64,000 nucleotides of DNA from Psychrobacter nivimaris. Its GTDB lineage: Bacteria; Pseudomonadota; Gammaproteobacteria; Pseudomonadales; Moraxellaceae. The stretch's first letter is position 1. Every line of letters starts with the position of its first letter. Both the position numbers and the translations under genes were made by a program. The notes below the pieces were generated by a model. The model was not told the origin of the DNA. It saw nothing but the letters and a program-made list of their open reading frames with translations, and did not search any database. Location of the stretch: positions 1 to 64,000 of the forward strand of contig NZ_VZIZ01000029.1 in the NCBI RefSeq assembly GCF_009812035.1, given 5' to 3'. Shown one piece after another: positions 48,846 to 56,947 of this stretch.

Positions 48846-49196
48846 GCCGCCTTTTTAAGCATAAAATGATAGTCGGTGGTCTATAGCTGAAGTAATGAGC
48901 TAACCATCGAAGAGAGCACCTAATATTTAGGTGCTTTTTTTATCGCTATAGTTTGTATCATGCGTCGTGAATATTTTGAGTCTGCATGAAAAATCACGTA
49001 TCATAGGGCGCGCGATAGGTGTGTCATTTAAGTCAGATTTCTTTAGTAAATTTTGTTTTTTACTATAAAATGCATACGCTCTTACTCTTACCATTGCTAG
49101 CTTAAATAGTACTGATATTGACAGGTTGCACTCAACAGCTCCTAACAGTATTACAATGGTTTTTCATCAATATAGGTTAATAAAGCAGAGATAACT
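48846..49196. other. Interval between HU and ppiD
   Basis: 351 bp. It carries the HU terminator (48913-48941). A TTGACA at about 49119 is the best -35 for ppiD, but no good -10 follows at normal spacing. No ORF. Confidence 0.5.
48913..48941 (+). terminator. Intrinsic terminator after HU
   Basis: Stem AGCACCTAA / TTAGGTGCT with TAT loop, followed by T-run. Confidence 0.88.
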
Positions 49197-51071
49197 ATGG
49201 ATAAATTGCGCGATTTCTTAAAAAGCTGGCCAGGTCGCATTTTATTGATTTTATGCCTATCGCCGCTCGCTCTCTTGGGTGTCGAAAGCTATTTTGGCGG
49301 CAACGTCGATCCCAACCAGATTGCGCAGGTAGGTGAGGCAAGCGTAGGACTGTCCGAGTATCAAACTGCTGTCAATAGCCGTCGTTCTGAAGTATTAGAG
49401 CAAGTTGAAGATGCCAGCTTATTGAATGAAGATGTGCTTCATGAGCAAGTATTAAAGGGTCTAATCGACCGTACGTTGTTAGAGCAGCAAGCAGGTAAGC
49501 TTGGTATGACAGTGTCTGACGACACGATCAATCGTTTGCTGCGTCAAGAAGAAATATTCCAAGATGCAGAAGGTAACTTTTCAAACGATCAGTTCTCAAA
49601 CTTCTTGCGTCAGCGCGGCATGACCAAAAATCAACTATTTGCAGAATTTCGCAATCAGTTAAGCTTGGATCAATTGAACGCCAGTATTGTTGGGACGGCC
49701 GTCTATCCTATGCAAGCGGTCAGTCAATTGATTGACTTGCAACTTGAGTCGCGCAACGTTTGGGTGCATCGCTTTAATTGGCAAGACTATGCTGACAAAG
49801 TTAAGCTTAGTAAAGCAGACATTCAATCATACTATGATGCCAACAAAGACACATTGAAAAGTGCAGCGATGGTTGACTTGGCTTATATCCAGCTTAGCCC
49901 GCAAACTATCAAGGTTGATGAAGTAACCGCAGAAGAGTTGCAGCAGCAGTATGAAGCATATAAGCAGAGCATTGCGGCTACTGATGAGCGTAAAGTCAGT
50001 CAGATACTGTTTACTGGTAAAGATGCTAAGACACGAGCCGATAAAGTGAAAGCGCGTCTGAATAAAGGTGAAGCGTTTGCTGCGCTTGCTAAAGCAGAGT
50101 CGGATGATCCATCAGGTGAAACAGGTGGTGATATCGGACGCTTTAATCCGTCAGTGTTTGGCAGTGACGCGGATACTGTGCAAGAGGCACTAGAAGGGTT
50201 GAGCGTTGGTGATGTGACTGCGCCTATCAAGACTAGCTTTGGTTATCAGATATTTACGGTTACTGAAGATAATGGCAAAAAAATTCCAAGTCTAGACAGT
50301 ATGCGTGAAGAGCTAACTGCGAAAGCAAAAGAGTATAAACGTCAGGAAATCTATGCTGATAAAGTGACATCAATCAATGATTTGGCAGCAGATGGTTTCA
50401 GTATCGAAGATATTGCACAGCAAGAAAACGTCAGCCTCAAGCGTATCAAAGATTATCGTAAAGTGAACAACAAATCAGCACTGCCGCAACCAGTAGTGGT
50501 TAAGCAGGCCTTTGATGAGTTTACTATTCAAGATCAGGCGGTAACGGCAGGCGTAGAAGTTGGCAACGGTACCGTATGGTTACAGCCAAGCAATTATCGT
50601 CCTACTAAGACGCTTGCTCTAGCAAATGCAACTCCAAGAATCACTCAAATACTCCGTCAGCAGAAAGCGACAGCATTAGCTTTAAAAGATGCTAAAGCAT
50701 TGGCTGCTGGTATCAAGACGCCAGCTGATATAAGTAAGCAGTCGGTTAGTTTCCAAGCACTGGGTGAGATTAACCGTCAAACGACGCAGCTAACAGACAA
50801 AGAGCGTGGATTGGCATTTAGTCAGCAAGCCGCTGATAATGGTGTTGTAGCGATTGCTAGTGAGACTGAAATGGGTGCAACGCTACTGGTTGGAGACCGT
50901 ATTAAAACTGAGCAGCAGTCACCATTGTCTGATATGCAAAGAGCGCAAACAGCCAGTATCATTCGTGACAATTTAGGCCAAGACCAGTTGCAAGACTATT
51001 TGGACTATCTACGGATGGTGTACACGGTTGAGATTAATGAAAGCAATATGGCAAACGCGCAAGGACGCTAA
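49197..51071 (+). CDS. ppiD: Periplasmic chaperone PpiD
   Basis: Inner-membrane-anchored periplasmic chaperone near SecYEG that helps secreted proteins fold. One N-terminal membrane helix (about residues 14-33), a SurA-like N-domain (about 35-220), a parvulin-type domain (about 265-360: KVSQILFTGKDAKTRADKVKARL, DDPSGETGGDIGRFN, GQI-type FGYQIFTV), and a C-terminal SurA-like part. 624 residues equals the norm (623). It follows an HU gene, the usual context. Start ATG 49197 has only a weak AGAG upstream. A bidirectional terminator follows. Confidence 0.93.
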   Translation: MDKLRDFLKSWPGRILLILCLSPLALLGVESYFGGNVDPNQIAQVGEASVGLSEYQTAVNSRRSEVLEQVEDASLLNEDVLHEQVLKGLIDRTLLEQQAGKLGMTVSDDTINRLLRQEEIFQDAEGNFSNDQFSNFLRQRGMTKNQLFAEFRNQLSLDQLNASIVGTAVYPMQAVSQLIDLQLESRNVWVHRFNWQDYADKVKLSKADIQSYYDANKDTLKSAAMVDLAYIQLSPQTIKVDEVTAEELQQQYEAYKQSIAATDERKVSQILFTGKDAKTRADKVKARLNKGEAFAALAKAESDDPSGETGGDIGRFNPSVFGSDADTVQEALEGLSVGDVTAPIKTSFGYQIFTVTEDNGKKIPSLDSMREELTAKAKEYKRQEIYADKVTSINDLAADGFSIEDIAQQENVSLKRIKDYRKVNNKSALPQPVVVKQAFDEFTIQDQAVTAGVEVGNGTVWLQPSNYRPTKTLALANATPRITQILRQQKATALALKDAKALAAGIKTPADISKQSVSFQALGEINRQTTQLTDKERGLAFSQQAADNGVVAIASETEMGATLLVGDRIKTEQQSPLSDMQRAQTASIIRDNLGQDQLQDYLDYLRMVYTVEINESNMANAQGR

Positions 51072-51112
51072 GTATTTGTTAGATTATTATTCTTATTCTT
51101 ATTTTTAGACGT

Positions 51113-51152
51113 AAAAAAGCCACTGTATCGATTGATACAGTGGCTTTTTTTT
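51113..51152. terminator. Bidirectional terminator between ppiD and purH
   Basis: Stem AAAAAAGCCACTGTATC / GATACAGTGGCTTTTTT with GATT loop. T-runs on both strands suit the convergent genes. Confidence 0.92.
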
Positions 51153-51263
51153 GGGTGATGCTTTAACGATAATTATCACGAATGTTATATAGACTGAAAA
51201 TTAGTCGCAGTAATAAATACAATTGCTGTGACTAATTCCAGTTTTAAACTAATAGGTGATTGT

Positions 51264-52844
51264 TTAATGGCGGAAATGGCGCATGCCAGTAAATACCATC
51301 GCGATACCATGCTCATTAGCAGCAGCAATGGTCTCGTCATCACGCATAGAGCCACCTGGCTGAATGATAGCAGAGATACCTACTTCAGCAGCATTGTCGA
51401 TGCCATCACGGAAAGGGAAGAACGCATCTGATGCCATAACAGCACCTTCAGTTGCTAGTCCAGCATGTTCTGCTTTGACAGCAGCAATACGTGCTGAGTT
51501 AACGCGGCTCATTTGGCCTGCGCCAACACCGATAGTACGTTGGCCTTTTGCGTAGACAATGGCATTAGATTTAACATATTTTGCCACGTTCCAGCTGAAC
51601 AGTAGATCTGCCACTTGCGCTTCAGTTGGTTGTACATCAGTGACGATTTTTAGGTCGTTAGCAGTGATTAAGCCTAGATCTTGCTCCTGTACCAGTAGGC
51701 CACCGTTGACACGCTTATAGTCAAGTTGGATATCGCGTTGATCTGGTGCTGGTAGCTCGCCGCATACTAATACGCGTACGTTTTTCTTAGTAGCTGTCGC
51801 TTCAAGTACACCGTCTTCGATACTAGGTGCAATGATTACTTCTACAAACTGATTGTCGATAATGGCTTTTGCCGCAGCAAGCGTCAACGGACGGTTGAAT
51901 GCGATGATACCGCCAAAAGACGATTCAGGATCGGTGCTAAAAGCAGTACGATAAGCAGCTACTTGATCATTATCAACCGCGACACCACAAGGGTTGGCAT
52001 GCTTAACGATAACGCAAGCAGGCGCGCTGAAAGCTTTAACGCACTCAAGCGCAGCATCGGTATCAGCGATGTTGTTATAAGACAATGCTTTGCCTTGTAA
52101 CTGTTTAGCTGTTGCGATTGAAGCTTGTTTGCTTTTTAAAGGCTGGTTTTCAGTATAGAAAGCCGCGTTTTGATGCGGGTTTTCACCGTAGCGTAGGTCT
52201 TGAGCTTTTTCAAGTTGTACATTGAATGTACGTGGGAAGTTTTCTGGTTCTTGAGTTTCGTTGACACGGCTACCTAAGAAGTTTGCAATCATACCGTCGT
52301 ACTGTGCAGTATGCTCAAACGCCTTTACTGCCAAATCATAACGCAAAGCAGTTGTCAGTTCGGTGCCACCATCTAAGGCGCTAAGTACACGGTCATAATC
52401 AGCTGGATCAGTGACGATACCCACATGAGCGTGGTTTTTCGCCGCTGAACGTACCATGGTAGGGCCACCAATATCGATGTTTTCGATAGCGTCGTTCATA
52501 GTTACGTCAGCACGTGCAATCGTTTCAGCAAACGGATACAAGTTCACGACGACCAAGTCGATACGTTCGATCGAATGATCACTCATAACTGCATCATCTG
52601 TACCGCGGCGTCCTAGAATGCCACCGTGAATCTTAGGATGTAGCGTTTTAACACGGCCATCCATCATTTCAGGAAAGCCTGTGTAATCTGATACTTCAGT
52701 CACGTCGACATTGTTTTCTGTGAGCAGACGATAAGTACCGCCAGTAGATAATAAACCAAAACCTGCTTTGAGAAGGCCTTGAGCAAACTCGACGATATTA
52801 GACTTATCGGAGACCGATAGTAGGGCAAGTGGGGTTGTACTCAT
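51264..52844 (-). CDS. purH: Bifunctional AICAR transformylase/IMP cyclohydrolase
   Basis: Last two steps of IMP synthesis. The IMP cyclohydrolase domain is about residues 1-190 ([37 protein letters not shown]). The transformylase domain follows, with [23 protein letters not shown] and the C-terminal [18 protein letters not shown] and [12 protein letters not shown]. 526 residues is normal. ATG 52844 has GGAAA upstream; the frame extends to 52901. It follows fis; a hairpin with a T-run lies just before its Shine-Dalgarno. Confidence 0.97.
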   Translation of the reverse strand: MSTTPLALLSVSDKSNIVEFAQGLLKAGFGLLSTGGTYRLLTENNVDVTEVSDYTGFPEMMDGRVKTLHPKIHGGILGRRGTDDAVMSDHSIERIDLVVVNLYPFAETIARADVTMNDAIENIDIGGPTMVRSAAKNHAHVGIVTDPADYDRVLSALDGGTELTTALRYDLAVKAFEHTAQYDGMIANFLGSRVNETQEPENFPRTFNVQLEKAQDLRYGENPHQNAAFYTENQPLKSKQASIATAKQLQGKALSYNNIADTDAALECVKAFSAPACVIVKHANPCGVAVDNDQVAAYRTAFSTDPESSFGGIIAFNRPLTLAAAKAIIDNQFVEVIIAPSIEDGVLEATATKKNVRVLVCGELPAPDQRDIQLDYKRVNGGLLVQEQDLGLITANDLKIVTDVQPTEAQVADLLFSWNVAKYVKSNAIVYAKGQRTIGVGAGQMSRVNSARIAAVKAEHAGLATEGAVMASDAFFPFRDGIDNAAEVGISAIIQPGGSMRDDETIAAANEHGIAMVFTGMRHFRH

Positions 52845-52858
52845 AAGAAATTTTCCAT

Positions 52859-52885
52859 AAAAAAAGCCTGACGTAAACGTCTGGC
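52859..52885 (-). terminator. Terminator-like hairpin directly before purH
   Basis: On the minus strand, GCCAGACG-TTTA-CGTCAGGC (one A-A mismatch in the stem) is followed by seven T and then the purH Shine-Dalgarno GGAAA. Position suggests either fis termination or control of purH readthrough. Confidence 0.6.
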
Positions 52886-52993
52886 AAGGTGATGATGACA
52901 ACGGTATGCCGTATCATGATAGATAAAGCGACGAACGTTTGATTGCCATACATAATGATAGTCAATGATGATGGGTAAGCTCATATAACAATG

Positions 52994-53356
52994 CTACATT
53001 AAATCATAGGTTTTCATTTTTTTGCGCAAAGTGCCTCGATTTAGGCCTAATATCTGAGCACATTTGGTTTGGTTGCCTCTTGTTTTTTCTAGGACGACAG
53101 ATAAGAGAGGCTCTTCGACTTGCTTCAAAATCAGCTCATATAAATCAGTGGGCATCTCATCTCCTAACATCGCAAAGTACTGACGTACCACACGCTCCAC
53201 ATGAACCCGTAGAGGTTGCTGCGCACTACTTGTATAGTGTTGACTAGCAAAATCAAAGCCGTGCGTAGGTGGTTGGTATTCGTCTTTATTATAATCGGCA
53301 GGGTGCTCAGAGCTTTTAGCAAAATGATTGGCATTATGCTGTGCATGAGGTGCCAT
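52994..53356 (-). CDS. fis: Fis-family nucleoid/transcription factor
   Basis: Nucleoid-associated DNA-bending activator. The C-terminal helix-turn-helix is clear: LLSVVLEKTRGNQTKCAQILGLNRGTLRKKMKTYDLM, almost identical to classic Fis. The N-terminal arm about residues 1-55 is longer and polar compared with the 98-residue E. coli Fis. ATG 53356 has AAGGA 9 bases upstream; a longer frame starts at 53410 without a site. The order prmA - DUF3426 - (dusB) - fis - purH is known from pseudomonads; dusB is missing here. Confidence 0.9.
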   Translation of the reverse strand: MAPHAQHNANHFAKSSEHPADYNKDEYQPPTHGFDFASQHYTSSAQQPLRVHVERVVRQYFAMLGDEMPTDLYELILKQVEEPLLSVVLEKTRGNQTKCAQILGLNRGTLRKKMKTYDLM

Positions 53357-53534
53357 AAAATCATATCCTTGAGATGAAGAAAAATTCTGATTGTAAGGGG
53401 TCAGAACCATAGTATATCAAATTAATATCGCCTAGCGCTGATAGATTCATCGTTATCTTGGCTATCACGGTTTAATTGAAAATGAATTTACAGCGTGTTT
53501 TCTACTCAGACTTATTTATATATAACACTCTAAT

Positions 53535-54821
53535 TTAATAAAGAGCGGTCATAGTAATGTCGCGAATTTGCGCATTAGCGATAGGGATAGTAAACAATAG
53601 CTGTCTATCTGTATTGGCCATTAACTGACTTTGCTTGCCTAATAAATAATCGTTTGGATCTGCAATGAACTCTCCAATAAGCTTGTCTCTACCGTAAACG
53701 CTTATTTTAACATTGGGGTATAATTGTGCCTGCGGGCTGCCATTACTTAGAGTAGCGCCTATATCACTAAATGTACCAGCAGTTTTAATCTGACTGCTTC
53801 TATGAAAGGTATTGCTGATGGTAAGCGCTGATAAATCTGCACTGGGTAAGCTGCAGGCAGCGACAGAGCATATCGATTGGAGACGCTGAGCATAAGCTGG
53901 GTTTTTGACTAAATTTTCTAAGTTAAAAATAACATACTGTGCCGCGAGTAGCAGTGCTAGGACCAAACAACCTAGTACCCATAACAATGATGCAATTGAA
54001 CGTGTCGTTTGGGTTGGTGCAAACGGTAACTGGGTTTTTCTTAAACGATCGTCGGCAGCAGGGTCTTCATCTTTAACGGGTACTCCCATATCAGATAGAA
54101 GCTGTGATAAGTCTGTATCGTCTGGCGGTATTTCTTCGTCTTGATTTTGTTCTTCTAATAGTTTTTGCAGCCATGAATTGTTATCAGTACTCTCAACATT
54201 GGCATGAATATCATTGGCCGCTGCCGAGCTGAGCATGTCCTGTGTTGATGAGGATGCTGATATTGTACTAGTAGATGGTTTCTTTATTGATGGATTAGGG
54301 CTTTTGATAGTTTCTTTAGAAGAGGGTGCTTTCGGTTTTTCTGTAGTTGCTACGCTAGGACTGGTATTACTGGCTTGAGTCAACCATGCATCCATGCTAT
54401 CTAATGAGTCATACTCTTGATTATCTAAAGAGTCATACTCTTGAACATTTTCTTCTGGCTCGTCTATATCCATATCGTCATGGATTAAACCATCATAATT
54501 TAAAGCATCAGATGATTTTTTCTTATTAGTTGAAGCTGTGGGGGGCTTCGGAATATTTTGAGGCTTATGCTGATTGCTACTAGTATTCGCTTTTTGCTCA
54601 TTTGATATTGGTTGAGTTTGAGCTTTTTGTTGAGCAGGAATATTTTTTTGTGGTGTTGGTTTTTGAATGACCTCAGAATTTACCACAAGATGTTTATTGA
54701 CCAAAAAACTTTGCTGGCACCGATCACAGCTGATGGTAGCATTGACTTGATTTAGTTGAGTTTGTTTAACGCTATAGCAAGCTTGGCAATGGGGGCATTG
54801 GGTTTCTATTGGCGTGGTCAT
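53535..54821 (-). CDS. Zinc-ribbon DUF3426-family membrane protein
   Basis: No known function. The N-terminus is an MJ0042-type zinc ribbon: CPHC (C9, C12), with C32 and C35 (SCDRCQQSF). A long disordered region rich in P/Q/S/T/D follows, including two near-identical EYDSLD units from a 24-bp duplication. A basic R-K-T-Q-L-P-F segment precedes one membrane helix (about residues 275-297) and a C-terminal periplasmic beta domain typical of DUF3426. It lies between prmA and fis, the usual location in gammaproteobacteria. 428 residues. Starts at ATG 54821; no strong Shine-Dalgarno. Confidence 0.8.
   Translation of the reverse strand: MTTPIETQCPHCQACYSVKQTQLNQVNATISCDRCQQSFLVNKHLVVNSEVIQKPTPQKNIPAQQKAQTQPISNEQKANTSSNQHKPQNIPKPPTASTNKKKSSDALNYDGLIHDDMDIDEPEENVQEYDSLDNQEYDSLDSMDAWLTQASNTSPSVATTEKPKAPSSKETIKSPNPSIKKPSTSTISASSSTQDMLSSAAANDIHANVESTDNNSWLQKLLEEQNQDEEIPPDDTDLSQLLSDMGVPVKDEDPAADDRLRKTQLPFAPTQTTRSIASLLWVLGCLVLALLLAAQYVIFNLENLVKNPAYAQRLQSICSVAACSLPSADLSALTISNTFHRSSQIKTAGTFSDIGATLSNGSPQAQLYPNVKISVYGRDKLIGEFIADPNDYLLGKQSQLMANTDRQLLFTIPIANAQIRDITMTALY
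54400..54447. repeat. Tandem 24-bp duplication within the DUF3426 gene
   Basis: Two units beginning TCTAATGAGTCATACTCTTG and TCTAAAGAGTCATACTCTTG lie head to tail, encoding EYDSLD twice. Likely replication slippage in a disordered region. Confidence 0.85.
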
Positions 54822-54993
54822 AGAGGCGAATCCAAAAAAGTATGGTTATCAATACCGCTTAGCCACTCACCAATAGCGGCCCACAATACGCATTTTACTT
54901 ATTTAATTTCGATGAATTGTAGGCAAAGACAGAGTGGCGTCAAACACATAACATTTGACTGCCCTCTATCGTAACAGATGTAATTAAATGTTG

Positions 54994-55920
54994 CTAGCTA
55001 GTAAATGTACCTGATAAACGTTGCCAATGCTGGTCTTCTTGCGCAGTAAAAGCATGCTTAGGATCGAGTGCAAAATATGGCTGATAAGCTTCAGTGACTT
55101 GCTCGGTTTGCGACTCAATCAAACCTGCCAAAACGATACGGCCCTTTGGCGCAACCAGTGTTGCAAAGTAAGGTGCTAAACCAATAAGCGGCTTTGCTAA
55201 AATATTGGCAACAATCACTTCTACAGGCAACACATCATGTTGCGAGCAGTACTCTGTAAATTCTTCTGGTAGAAATGCCTGTAAACGTTCGCCTACATTG
55301 TTGCGTACTGCATTCTGATTGGTAGCAAGTACCGCCTGCGGGTCAATATCGACTGCATATACCTGACGTGCACCCAATAGCAAAGCAGCAATCCCTAGAA
55401 TACCTGAGCCACAACCATAATCGATAACCACTTTGTCTGTTAGGTCTTGCTCTGTTAGCCAGTCTAGGCATAGGCGAGTCGTAGCATGATAGCCAGTCCC
55501 AAATGCCAAACCTGGGTCCATAATGATATTGGTGGCTTCAGGGTTAGGCGGTGTTAGCCAGTCAGGCACAATCCATAGGTCATTAGCACATTCGATAGGA
55601 TGATAGTTGCTCATCCATTCGCGCTCCCAGTCTTTATCATCAACAGCCGTTAGCCAGATACGAGTAGCCTGTACTTGTGCAGCAATTTCATGACTTAATT
55701 GCTCAACCGCTTGACGACTACCTGCATCAGTAGTCGCATCAAACAATCCTGTTAGTATCACCTCATCCCAAAGCGGCGATTCACCTGGAAGTGGCTCAAA
55801 CAAAGGTTGATCGCCAGCATCGTCTAAAGCTATTGATAATGCGCCTGCTTCTAACAAAAGCGCTTCAGCCAAGTCGACGTTTGATTTTTCGCATTGTAAA
55901 TGCAGTTGTTGCCATGCCAT
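54994..55920 (-). CDS. prmA: Ribosomal protein L11 methyltransferase
   Basis: Trimethylates L11 using S-adenosylmethionine. The N-terminal substrate domain (about 1-115) starts MAWQQLHLQCEKSNVDLAEALLLEAGALS. The methyltransferase part has the family motif DPGLAFGTGYHATT, the SAM-binding VVIDYGCGSGILGIAALLLGA, and NPPY-type NILAKPLIGLAP. Length of 308 is normal (about 293). AAGG lies 8 bases before ATG 55920. The first gene of the prmA - DUF3426 - fis - purH set. Confidence 0.95.
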   Translation of the reverse strand: MAWQQLHLQCEKSNVDLAEALLLEAGALSIALDDAGDQPLFEPLPGESPLWDEVILTGLFDATTDAGSRQAVEQLSHEIAAQVQATRIWLTAVDDKDWEREWMSNYHPIECANDLWIVPDWLTPPNPEATNIIMDPGLAFGTGYHATTRLCLDWLTEQDLTDKVVIDYGCGSGILGIAALLLGARQVYAVDIDPQAVLATNQNAVRNNVGERLQAFLPEEFTEYCSQHDVLPVEVIVANILAKPLIGLAPYFATLVAPKGRIVLAGLIESQTEQVTEAYQPYFALDPKHAFTAQEDQHWQRLSGTFTS

Positions 55921-56054
55921 AAAGATAACCTTAAGCGGAAATAAAAATAAGTGTAGGTGTTAGGGAATACCCTAGATAAGTCTACATACAACGAAATTCA
56001 TGATGTATATAGATGTTTTAACTAATGAATCTAAGAGGCACAAATACTCAGCTA

Positions 56055-56867
56055 TTAGCGCAGTGCTTGTTTTGCTTCATTGACCACGCGTGAGTTACCC
56101 TGAGCTTGTCCTGATTGCAATATAACTTGCCATAGTGCTCGTCTACGACTGCTATCCTGAGAGACGCTAAGACCACGACGTGCCATCGCTTCTGCTTTAC
56201 GAGGCTGGTTCTTTTTTAATGCTACTTGTGCCAAATAGAAGTATACCGCCGATGATTTGGGCGCTAGACGCTGTGCACGGGTAAAGCTGTTCTCGGCATT
56301 GGTTAGATTGCCCGCTTTCAACTGACTGATACCTACTTGCATCAAATTGCGAAACGCAGGTAGATTACTATTATTGCTTACAGATTGTTGAGTACGTTGC
56401 TGCGAGTTTCTTCTAGCGTGCTCAAGTAATTCATTATGCGACGGTACTGATGGTTCAGAGATTATATAGTCGTTACGAGAAGGTGCAATGATAACAGGAT
56501 CAGGCTGCATCACTTCTGGAGCAGGAGGCGTAAATACAGGGGTTTCTTGCGTTAACGGATTTGGTGTTTCGGACTGTTCAACCGCATCGTAAGGCTCGGT
56601 TGGATAGTTGCTTTGATCATTTGCTTCCGTGATATGCGCTGGAGCAGTTGTCGTTGATGGCACGGTCGGTTGTGACGTTGGTAATGTTTGAACAGGCGTG
56701 GTTTGCACTGTAGTCGACGTGCTAGGTGCCGTCTGACAAGCACTTAGGCTTAGCATGCCAACGATCGCGCTGCCTGCAAGTAATGTATTGTTTGACGTGA
56801 TTTTATTGCGCCATAGCACTATGGTTTGTTTTACTGAAGTAGTTGTCCGTAAAGATGACACCATCAT
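56055..56867 (-). CDS. lpoP: TPR lipoprotein, likely PBP1B activator LpoP
   Basis: Outer-membrane-type lipoprotein. The lipobox LSAC gives an acylated Cys44 after a hydrophobic stretch (about 29-43) with a long N-region. A Pro/Thr/Gln-rich linker (about 45-165) reaches through peptidoglycan, and a C-terminal TPR pair (about 175-265: GISQLKAGNLTNAENSFTRAQRLAPKS, YFYLAQVALKKNQPRKAEAMARRGL) is the functional part. In Pseudomonas and Acinetobacter, LpoP is a TPR lipoprotein encoded next to PBP1B and stimulating it; that adjacency (80 bp after ponB here) supports the call. The first Met is supported by AAGG 7 bases upstream. Confidence 0.75.
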   Translation of the reverse strand: MMVSSLRTTTSVKQTIVLWRNKITSNNTLLAGSAIVGMLSLSACQTAPSTSTTVQTTPVQTLPTSQPTVPSTTTAPAHITEANDQSNYPTEPYDAVEQSETPNPLTQETPVFTPPAPEVMQPDPVIIAPSRNDYIISEPSVPSHNELLEHARRNSQQRTQQSVSNNSNLPAFRNLMQVGISQLKAGNLTNAENSFTRAQRLAPKSSAVYFYLAQVALKKNQPRKAEAMARRGLSVSQDSSRRRALWQVILQSGQAQGNSRVVNEAKQALR

Positions 56868-56947
56868 GTTAAAACCTTTTTTAAATATTAAAAGCTAAAT
56901 ATCAAAAACACTATTAGAGCCATTCAACAGCTAGAACCACTCAATAG

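Noticed and set aside
51168-51177. GATAATTATC palindrome resembling half of a Fur box
   Set aside because: It lies between convergent genes behind a terminator, has no nearby promoter and only 10 bp match; unlike the hemP site it is probably chance.
52866-52885. Possible PurR-type operator in the purH leader (ACGTAAACGT)
   Set aside because: Several consensus positions mismatch, and the sequence is already explained as the stem of a terminator-like hairpin.
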